NCBI RefSeq assembly: GCF_905220565.1
Contig: NC_059413.1
Location: 11,884,001-11,948,000 of the forward strand
Length of the DNA: 64,000 nucleotides
Direction: 5' to 3'
Source: Melitaea cinxia
Lineage: Eukaryota > Arthropoda > Insecta > Lepidoptera > Nymphalidae
The notes beneath the pieces were generated by a model. The model was given only the letters and a program-made list of their open reading frames with translations, was not told the DNA's origin and searched no databases. Positions 26,701 to 37,800 of the stretch are shown here, piece after piece. Both the position numbers and the translations under genes were made by a program. Position 1 is the stretch's first letter; each line of letters begins with the position of its first letter.

Positions 26701-27799
26701 AATAATTAATTTTGAACATGCAGATCATCAAGATTAAATGCACATGCATATTAATAAACTAGTAGAAATACACAATATAATAATAACATATAATATTCTT
26801 TTTAAATCACTTTCCGAATTTGTGTGTAAAACAGGACTCGTGTCATTTTTTCTAGCCATAACTGAACAGTTTTTAACCGACATTAATCTATAGTTTTTTT
26901 GATTCGCCAGATCCTTAGTTTTATGAAGGAAAGTTTTATTTAAGCTGGTCAAATGATCATTAAAGTTAATTCTATTGCTTTGCATATTATAGCCAATATC
27001 ACAACACGTCAAACTTTTTTCTCTAAATCTAGCCAAAAAATTGTCTTTCTTGTGTCTGGCGAGAAAACGGACTATTATATATTAGGTCTAGATTTATTTG
27101 AGCTATTTTGCTTCGGAGTAACTCGAGTTACAAAATCAATGTCAGACTCTGTTAAAGTATTAATATTCAACAAATTTTGGTTTTTTGTCTCAGGCACTCC
27201 AATTATTTCAATACTTAAACGTTGAGCCCATTTTGTTCTTTATTATTGGGGTCTGGCTCAAGCGATGACACAACTCTTTTCATGTCATTGATAAATTGCA
27301 AGGAATTATGCACAGTTGATATCTCGACTTTAATATCATCAAAGTTATTTTGGAACGCACTGAATGCATGACTTATTTCAACTTTGATTATAGACCGTAT
27401 TTCTTCGATTGTAATCTGTATCGGCATCGGGACGGCGCACTCTTGTACTATTTTAGTCGCTTTCATAGTTGTAATAGACGTCATCTTCTCGTATTTTTCT
27501 TAGATCGCTTTGCAATGCAACAAGGAGTGTCGTCGTTGTTACCACGTGGAGAAGTGCCACAACAAGTTCAGTGACATTTCTCACTCCGAAGACCTCGAAG
27601 GTAGCACACAAGCAACATGGAAGCATTGCCGAAATGATGAAAATATTAACGTATCATATGCGTCAAAAGATTTTGAAAAGGAAAAAAGACTAGTAAATTG
27701 CAACGACTGAACTCGAATCTCAACCGATCATTTGTTAAATGCGTCGATGTCATCGTTCAGCCAACACGACTTAATTACTCTGGCGAAAAAGAAAATATG

Positions 27800-27832
<33 letters not shown>

Positions 27833-30800
27833 TCTTTTTGTTCAATACTAATTATTAGCAGTTGAAGGCTTTGCAATAATACTCACTTTTTGTATTTATT
27901 TTCTAGATCGTCACATATTTACATATGATTAAATTCAAAACAATATTTTTTTAATAGAAATAATCTTTCACTACTCTTACCCTACATCTTACCCTCCCCA
28001 GTTCATATTTTTTCTTTTTAATCTCATTTCTACCCACAAAATAATACTCATATATTTTTAAAAAGTGTTGCAATAATAAATTTAATAAATATTCAAAACA
28101 ATATTTGTAACATAATCAATATATATATGAATTTGAATCACCTTCCTCAAAGTAAAGGTCATTTACATCACACACCAATTACCCGCACTAAACTCGTTTG
28201 TCTATTAAAGGTAATGTTAAATATAACCACTTTTTTAATCAAAATTTGCACTGATTGCATTAAAATACCAATTCATCATCATCATCATCATCATTTCAGC
28301 CGATCACAGTCCATTGCTGGACATAGGCCTCCATAAGTTCAGGCCAAAAATGGCGCATATCATTTTAAAGGTATTTACACAAAGATTAAGAAATCATTTT
28401 TTTTTTTTTAATTTTACCATAAATAGGGAGCATTTCTAGCAAGAAAAGTCATTTTTCTATATAATTAAAAAGAACTCGCGGCACGGATAAAAAAAAATGT
28501 AACACAATAATAGAAAAAATGAGTTTTATTACGAATAAAAGGTTTTTTTATATAAATTACGATATTTAAAGAATGGCACATAAACTAAAAAATTTAAGAA
28601 ATAACAATCTTAAACAAACATCTATCTTAAAATGAACCCCCACTTATTAGACAAATCAATGGCAACAATTTTGAGATCAAGGAGCTTAAACATAAATATA
28701 CGTATAATTTTTGGGTTTTAATAAGAATATAAAACTAAATGTTTCATAAGACTATAAATTATGTTTTTCTTATCTAATGTTTTAATTACGAATTAGTTAT
28801 CAATCAATTATAAAGTAAAAATATCAGTATCTTCTTAATTAAAAATTATTTCTAGAAATCAAATAGAGCCTCTTCTATAAAAATAGGCAAAAAAATATAA
28901 AGATGTAAACTACGTCTGCTCATTTTTAAATTATTTTCAAATACTGTTTAGGTATAATAAAAATGATTTTGAAAATCTTGCAAAGGTAACGTTCTAAACA
29001 AAAAATAAATAAAAATAAGTAAACAATGTGATCTTATTTGGTTACAGATTTTCATAAAAGTTCTTATAAAATCTGGGGATTATATTTTTATCTATAAGTG
29101 TAAGTATACCGGCTTTTTTATTGTCCGACATAGCCAATTTTGTTGAGTAGCAGCGGTTGTAATTTAGAACTCAAGTTTGTTTTTTTCTTGATAGCTCTAG
29201 TTTTGAGCATTACAGTTTTGAAACTATCTTTATAGGAACATTTGTAATAAAATCTGTCATTAAATTTTTTGTCCACTCTGACAACTTTAATATCCATCTT
29301 TACCTTTTCTCTGTCTTCATTGATTGAAATATTTGATCCAACATCGTTTTTTTAATGTCAAAGAAGCTCTCGTGATTTAGTTCATGGACTCTGTATGGAT
29401 TTCCTTTTTTTTGGCAGTTCTAATTAATGTTATGTATTCTTCCGGGGCATAAATAGGCGCAAATTTCAGAGACCTTGAAATATTACGCTCAATCGTGGAA
29501 TGCGCAGAATCACCCTCATTTTGTGAGTGGCCTTTTATCAGAAATTTGTGGGTTATAGACTTCAAATTTTCTAACATATACGGTGTAGATATACATTGCA
29601 ATCATATATTTATTCTTTTGCTGACGACAACAGCTGCCACTGTAAAATATAACTTCAAAATCATCTTCGATGTTATCTTGTAAGCTTCTTAAATAAGTTG
29701 AAACACAGGATAATATTTCGTTGACTCCTCTTGCTCCTTCACCTTCGTGCCAAACGTAGCAGCTTACGTCTTTAGATTTTAGATCGTAAATAGTAAAGTG
29801 TTGTTCAACATTAATTTTTGGAATATAATAAAAGTTGGAAACATCACCTCTTGGGCATGCCAATACGGCTTGTAAATCATAGACGGCAGTTATACATTTT
29901 TCAGTGGCGTTTACTTTATCTAACTTTTTTTTCTCACTAAATCTTTTTCTTCTAAATGCGAGTAATATTTGGTTTTTAATGGTTCTTTATCTTCTGCAAT
30001 TTTATAAGCTGTGCAATCTTCACATTGATCCTTCCTTGGAGACCAAAATAACATATTGTACTCTTTGGTAAATACATTGTAATAAATTTGATAATCTGCG
30101 TAAGGAACATTGTCCGATTGACATTTAGTAACATAGTCCCTATGCAATTAGATACCTTAACCTCACTATTTTTAAATTTCCAGAATTTTTTAATAATTTA
30201 GCTTTATTTTTTTCCATTCTTCTGACACAGCTATTCTCTTTCTGCCTATCTTTGATTTCTTTTTTTGTCTTTAATTGTATTTTCTTGGCTTTCATTCATT
30301 GTAACTATTTCATCTTCCAAAGATGTTGATGTTATTACAAAATCTTCACGTAGTGAAAAATCGGGTCATTATTTACATCGTCAGACGAAAAGTCCTTTTG
30401 ACTATCAGGTATGGAGTTGAAGGAACTATTGTCACCATTCTCAGAGGAAATATCCGATTCCGGTATAAATACATTACATGAACTCTTGAGATAGTTTGAA
30501 AGGAGAACGTTATTAATTTTTTCTGATTTTAAATCACTTACATCAGATTCCACAATAACTCTACTCAGCCCAGGTTGATCATTTGGTGGGTATGGAATAA
30601 TTTGTAAATCCGAAAGAGAATTGTTGCTAATAGGATTTGGTACCTTAACATTGTTTTATAAAGTAGTCAAGGGAGTTCGTATGGAATTTAATTTTTTTTT
30701 GTAGTGGCTCGACGTCAATAATCTCACGTAATTTAGGTATAGATAATTTGTCTGATGGATCTTCATTCTCAGTAGCTGAAGTATGGACTTGAAGAACTGG

Positions 30801-31710
30801 CTCTGGCTCTCTATTAACTGCCTTTATTAATTCGGGGGCATTAGATGTTTCAGGTATGTCAATTAGTAGACATTCATTTGACTTTAACGGAACCGAATCA
30901 AACTCAACTAAATTATCCTTAGATAAATCCTTGGACATAATCATATGTCGCTGCTTCAAAACAAAAAGGCCACAATGCGAAAAGACCTAATTTTACAGGA
31001 GAGCCATTTAAAGTTTTCAAAATCAGTTCTTTTATAATTGCTCTGTAATTTTAAAACTAATAAATAGGTGTTAAACACTGTTAAAAAGATATTTTTAATC
31101 TGCTTTTAATGGTTAATTCGGTTATGTGTAATTTTTTCAAAAAAAAAAGTTATGAGCAGATAAGTCTCTTTTGTATATAAAGATATTGTTTGAATTATGG
31201 GGAAAATTTAATAAAACAGTCACAATTTTTAAAAATAATATGTATTCATGGTTCTTTTTGTGCCACTAGCTTACACAAATTAGAAAAAATATATTATAAA
31301 CAAAAAAATAATTAACCTTACAAAATAGAGTAATAACATAATCATAATCACAGAACCAAAATTATTAGGAATCTTAGCATTTAAATGTAAGTATCAAAGT
31401 GTAATTAGGAACTCTAATTATCACAGTCATAGTTGACATTATAATAACACTTTAAAAGTGAATAATAATAATAAGATTTATTTATATTCTCCCAGAATAT
31501 TGCTAACAGGACATTAGATAGGTACATAATACCATGAGCACTAATATTGTGGGAGACTGGTGCCTAAGCTAGGCTCGAGGCCTGTGTTTCAGGACACCAG
31601 GTCTATATACGGGCATTAACAATTTTGTTGTAAACAATATTATATAAGATAGTAACTTTATATATCTAAGTTAGTATATTTTGTTATTCGTGGTACGATA
31701 TGGGTTAGGT

Positions 31711-31742
<32 letters not shown>

Positions 31743-31764
31743 GTGTGGGCGTGGGTACGAGTAT

Positions 31765-31804
<40 letters not shown>

Positions 31805-34800
31805 GTATATATATAAACATATAATAAATAAATATTATTATACTGAATGTCACTCCGCCCGCCCAATACATAATAGATACATATATTATAATAACTACTT
31901 ATATAAATAATATAGTAAATTTACTTATACTTACATATATAAATATAAGCGGGTGGAGGAATACGCCCCGGCAGGGAGATCAAACGGCCGGGGGTTAGGG
32001 CTGTAGGCTGAGAAACCGGCGGACAATCCTAGCCGAGTCAAGTAACACCGCTTTCTGCATCCTGGCTGCGAGCGAACCGTCCCGGATCCCCAGTTGCCTC
32101 AGATGGTGAGCGAGGCTAACCGGGATCAAACCGTTGGCAGATATTACGATAGGGATTATTTCAGCAGACCCCACACCCCACATGTCGACAATCTCGTGCG
32201 CCAGATCCAGATATTTACGTTTTTTCTCAGTCTCGGCTTTCACGAGGTTCTCGTCATGCGGGACGGTGATGTCCACTAAAAATACCCTCGACCGTGCCCT
32301 GTCCATCACCACGATATCAGGCTTGTTCGCCAGTATCGTCCTGTCTGTGGCGATAGGCAGGTCCCAGTAGAGCCGGACTCCGTCGCGTTCGAGTACTGGC
32401 ACCGGTGAGTATTGGTAATACGGCATCCTCTGTTCCAGGAGACCGTACATAAGAGCAAGCTCTTGGTGGAGAATCTTGGCCACTTGGTTGTGTCTGTGCA
32501 AGTACTCAGTATTAGCAAGCACGGAACAACCCGAAAGCACATGCCTGAGTGACTCACCGGGATGACGACAGGCTCGACAGAAGTCGGGAGTGCCATCCTT
32601 CAGGACGTGCTTTCGGTAGTTGTTCGTCTTGACCACCTGATCTTGTATTGCACAGACAAAACCTTCGGTTTCCCCAAAGAGGTCGCCGAATCGCAGCCAC
32701 TGCACGGAGGCCTTACTGTCCACGTGTGGTGCGTGAAGCGCCTTGTAGAACCGTCCATGCAGTTCCTTCTCCATCCATACGGTCTCCCGGTCAGAGGTGC
32801 TCAGTACGACCGGTTTCTGCCAGTTCTCTTTGGCCAAGGCTAGGGGGGTTAGTCCTTTGTCACACATTGAAACGTCACCATGCAAAGCGCTGTCCCGTCT
32901 CGTTTCAAAGTAGGCCCTGAGGCTGCACACCTCGCGGTTATGCATAGTCTTAGCGCTTAACATGCCTCGACCACCACACTTCCGCGAGATGTACAGTCTC
33001 ATGACCGACGACTTAGGGTGGTGCATGCGATGGTGCGTCATAGTTGTGCGGACTCTTCTGTCCAGGGCGTCAAGTTCGGTCTGAGTCCATCTGAGTATGC
33101 CAAAGGTGTACAAGAGAGTGGGCATGACCCAAGCGTTATAGACTCGGACCTTGTTGGCTCCAGACAAGTAGCTCCGAAGAACTTTTGTCAGCCGTCCAAA
33201 AAAGATTTCACAAACTGCCTGTTTCATGTCCACTTCCTTCACCCCTATGCATTGTGACATACCCAGATACCGGTAAGATTCAGCTTCGGAAAGGGTCTTG
33301 AATGATGTTAATTCGAGACTAAGCTGCGACGATTGAGTCACCTGACCCCTGTCCACATGCACGACCGCACACTTATCTACTCCAAGCTGCATCCTGATGG
33401 AACTGCTGAACTCCGTAGTGATTTTCAGCAGTTCCTGCAGGCGTGCAGCGTTAGGTGCCAGCAATTTGAGGTCGTCCATGTAGAGAAGGTGGGAGACTTT
33501 AGTACCTCCTCTCCGAAACTGAAAGCCTGTCCCCGAACGCTCCAGCAGGGTGCTTAGAGGGTTCAAGGACAAGCAGAACCATAGTGGACTCAGGCAATCA
33601 CCCTGGAAAATACCCCTCCGTATCCTGATTGGGTCATCCGCACCCGTCAGTCGCTCGCCCTGGAGAGATAGGATCGTGCTCCATTGCCCCATACATACTC
33701 CGAGGAAGTCTCGAACTGCCTGGTCAACCTTGTACAGCTCGAGGACCCTCAGGAGCCATGAATGAGGTACCGAGTCGAAAGCCTTTTTGTAGTCGATCCA
33801 GGCGGCCGAAAAGTTCCGACGGTTGCGTCTGACAAGCTGGCCCGCCACAGAGTCGATGAGAAGGAGCTCCTTTGTACCGCGACCGCCTCCACGACATCCG
33901 TTCTGAGCTGCAGACAAGATATTAAACTCACCAATATGTCGTGAGATCTTACAGCTCAGAACGGACGTCAGTGTCTTGTAGATGGAGGTCAGACACGTTA
34001 TGGGGCGGTAGTTGGTGGGATCTGCGGTGTTGGTGGACTTAGGAGCTAAGTGAGTGATCCCGGTAGTGAAAAGGTTCGGGAGTGTCTTCCGATCTATTGC
34101 CTCTTGGTATTGTCGAGCCAAGGTCGCATGGCAGACCGAGAGCCCTTTCAGCCAGTAGTGATGCAGACCGTCGGCCCCCGGACTTTTCCAGTTCGGAGTC
34201 CGCCGGACCGCACCACTGACGTCTTCCGTAGAGATGGCGATTGGGTTCATCGGTTCGATTTTAGCACATGCGTCCTGAACCGCCGCAATCCAAGGGCCCT
34301 CCTCGTGCTCCACCTCCCCTGACCATATGTTGCGCCAGAAGGCGACGAGGTCAACCGTACTCGGTTTTAGGGAAGCAGAGCTCGATATCGGGTTCTCCAG
34401 CTTTCTATAGAACCTTTTCTGATCACTCACGAAGAGGCGATTTTCTCGAAAGCGCTCAAACCTCTCAGAGTACCTGCGAATGCGCTTTCCCCATGCCGCG
34501 ATTCTCTGCTTCAGGCCGTCGATGCGCTCCGTTAGTTTATCGGCTATGTCAGGCTGATCGAGGCTGATGCCTAGCCCGTTGAAGGCCATTCTAACAGAGC
34601 GCACAATCCTTGGCCTTGTGTTGCCCGACCTGAAAGCTAGCAGCCTACCAATGAGGGCCCTGGCCAGGTTGATACGGCGTTCTATTCTCCTCTTCCAGGC
34701 TGGTACGTCGCTATTCTTATGAGTAGCGCGTCCAGACTCCTGGGTCTTGGCTCCGACAAGGCGGTGCACCGCTAGAGCGGCGCCGAAGAGAATAGAACCC

Positions 34801-37800
34801 GTATCCTCCAAGCTGAGGGTGCCTTCCAAATAGGGCGGCAACAGTCTGTTGGCTGCCTCAATGGCATTCCGCGTCGCGGCATTGAGGGGGAGGCGAGAGA
34901 GTCGCGGTCTCATTTCCAGAGGAGCGCCTCGAGTCTCGGAAATCGCCTCTTGCAAGATCCCTCTCATCTGTTCTACTTTTTGGGCGACTGCTCCCTCAGT
35001 GATCACCTCCACAGGCGCTTCGCTACGAACGCCTTCTTGTTGCGTTGACACTTCGTTGCGCACCGTGGACACGGGTTCGACTTCAGGAGCAGCCTCACGT
35101 CGAAATCGTTCGAGCTCGGCGGCGTCAAATATGCCCTTTCGTTGGATGTACCGAGCTCGATCTGCCAGGTTCTGTTCCGTAACAGTTAGCGTAGGCTCAA
35201 GCAGTAGGAACTCGCGGTGCATTACTGCCCGGTAGCCAGTCCGCCCGGTTTCACGTCCTACAGCCCTATAGTACGCACGCATGACACTCTCGTTCATTTT
35301 CGGTGTCCATCTCATGCGACGTACTCCACCAGCGGCGGGCAACGAATGCTGAGTCCCTTGGGACTCTGTCGTCGCCAAGCCAACTGGCGGGGATGGTGGA
35401 TAACCCAACCGGTCAGGTGGTGGTGCCGGTCGGCGGGGTTGGCTGGCGGCCCGCATGCTGCCACGTCCAGCGCCAGCTCCAGACGCGCCCTGGCGTCCCC
35501 CAGGCAGCGGCCCTATGCGCCTTTGTAAATCATCCTCCATCATAGTATTTTTTTGAGTGCTAATATACTCACTTGGAGAGGCACTCACGCTCTCCAAGGA
35601 GGCTGCGCGGGTGTTATGCAGCTTTTGTTGCCCTTAGTCGCCTTCTACGACACCCTAGGCGTAGGAAGGGGTGGTCCTATTCTACTCTGCCGGGAACCAC
35701 ACGGCATATATATTATTATTATTATTATTATTGTTAGAAGTACTCTAAGTTAGGGCAGAAAGAATCGCTTCTGTGTCATCACAGCTCAACTTCTTTAACC
35801 AGTCTGTTAATTTCCGTTTATACCTATTTTTAGTGAGGTTGTATATAGGTAGAAATCTATCGATTTTGTTGTACAAAAAGCCACCCAAGCTGCAAAAGAA
35901 TCTCTTTGAGAACAGGAACACAACGTACAGGATTGTACCGCCTTCTGACACTGACGGGTGGTATTCAAGAAGTGTGTGTTGTCTTAGTAGGGTGTCAAGT
36001 ATAAACAATTGGCGCACCGTTAAGACCTGGCACTCTTTGTATAACAATACAGTGGGATAACGATACGGTTTAAATAATGATACCTCAGTATAGCTCTTTG
36101 TGCTCTCTCCAGGTCAATCAGTCTGGTTTTCGCTGCATCACCCCAGGACGTGATACAATAAGTTAGCACCGATTGAGCGAGGGCAAAATAGACAGATTTC
36201 AATCGGTTTGCATCCAAGACATTTCTTGTTGTTTTAAAGACGTATATAAGTTTTCGTAACCTATTATTTATCGCATCTATATGTTCGTCAAATCTAAGAT
36301 TATTATCAATCACTACTCCCAAGTATTTTACAGTCCCTTTTTTTGCAAACGTGTGCAGTCGCATGTAGCGTTTTGTGGTTCAGAAAACGAGTGAACGTGT
36401 ATAGCGTGAGTAGTAGACTGTGGTACAATGCCTTTAAAGGAAAAAGTGATGTAAGTGGTTTTCGCGCTATTTAAAGTCAATAGGTTTTTTCGTAACCACT
36501 TTAAGATAGTATTGAAACCCGACTGAGCATACCTGTATGTTTCGGCCCATGTATCTGCAGTGAATAAGAGAGCAGTGTCGTCGGCAAAGCTGATTATTTT
36601 GCAACCAGGGAGGGTGAGCATACTCAGATCGTTAATGTAAATAGGAAATAGAGTAGTTTCAAGTACGCTGAGTACCTTGAGGCGTACCATAAGTCAATGT
36701 ACGCTCGTAATTGACGTATTCGTCTATTCTCTCTGGGTACGCTCACTCAAATAATCTTTAAAAAGGCATAGAGGTACACCTCTAATCCCTAGATTTTCTA
36801 TTTTCCGGACAAGGAGGGGTACGGAAACCGTGTCAAATGCTTTGGCAATATCCAGGAACATACCCAAGACTTTCTGCCCCCCATCCATCTCCGATACTAT
36901 AAAGTTAGTAAGTTCATTTACAGCATCAGAAGTGGATCTACCCGCACGAAAGCCAAACTGCGCAGGTGAGAGAAGAATTAAGAAAGAAGATTATTATCTC
37001 CTAAAATATACTTATTTCAAAATATGGTACTTTTGTTTTTAAATTGTTATTAACACTCCTATAAAGTGTTATAAACAAAACAGGCTTTTTTGTAATATGG
37101 TCCTTTTGATTAAGTAAAATATGTGATACTTACATGAATATTATATGCAAAACGGACGTTTATCAAAATATGGCACTTTTTTTTAAATAATAAAAGCTTA
37201 ATCAAGAGATTTTTTTGCGTTATGGCCCTTTAGCACCAAACAAATGCGCGCTCTCGTCGAAGTTCGGGCCGCAACTAACAAAATGGCGGCTTTGCACAGA
37301 TATTGCAGCGTAAATTCGAAAATACAAAAAAGACGTCAGTAGTATTTTTATTGCTTAAAGTGTGAAATTCATGGGAATATTTTTAAGTTATGAAAATATA
37401 ACCGACAAAATTTGAATTTTTACAATAAAAAGGATTTTGAATATTTTTGATTTGTGGCCCTTTTGTTTTAAAGCAGCGATGTATAATTTTTTCACCACCC
37501 TTCATTCTAGAAAATAAAATATATAGAATATGATAAAAAGCATTTTTATACAATCTAAAATAAAATTTATGTATTTTAATAGATAAACGTCATTTAAAAA
37601 AAGCACATACACTAAATATTTATTTTAAACATTTGCAGTCATATTTAAAATTGTTACATTTTTCTGATTAGCCTCATGCCTAAATGTACATAAACTATAC
37701 AAAAAAATGTCGTTTTTACAAATAGTCAAGTATCAATTATTTAATTTCACAACAAGCAGTCACATATCTAAAAATATCATTTCTCTATATAAAATGCCAA

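Larger units (their letters stand above)
31800..35706 (-). mobile_element. Dong/R4-like LINE, apparently full-length, inserted in (TAA)n
   Basis: Single-ORF non-LTR element. The 5' end (minus strand TGCCGTGTGG at 35706) abuts (TAA)n, the known target of Bombyx Dong. A 109-bp 5' UTR with a folded module precedes the ORF; the 3' UTR runs to about 31800. The low-coordinate edge is uncertain because TA-rich repeats follow. The element is GC-richer than its surroundings. Confidence 0.85.

Noticed and set aside
34849..35235. 128-codon plus-strand frame opposite the Dong-like ORF, and similar frames at 32094-35545
   Set aside because: Shadows of a GC-rich coding sequence on the minus strand.
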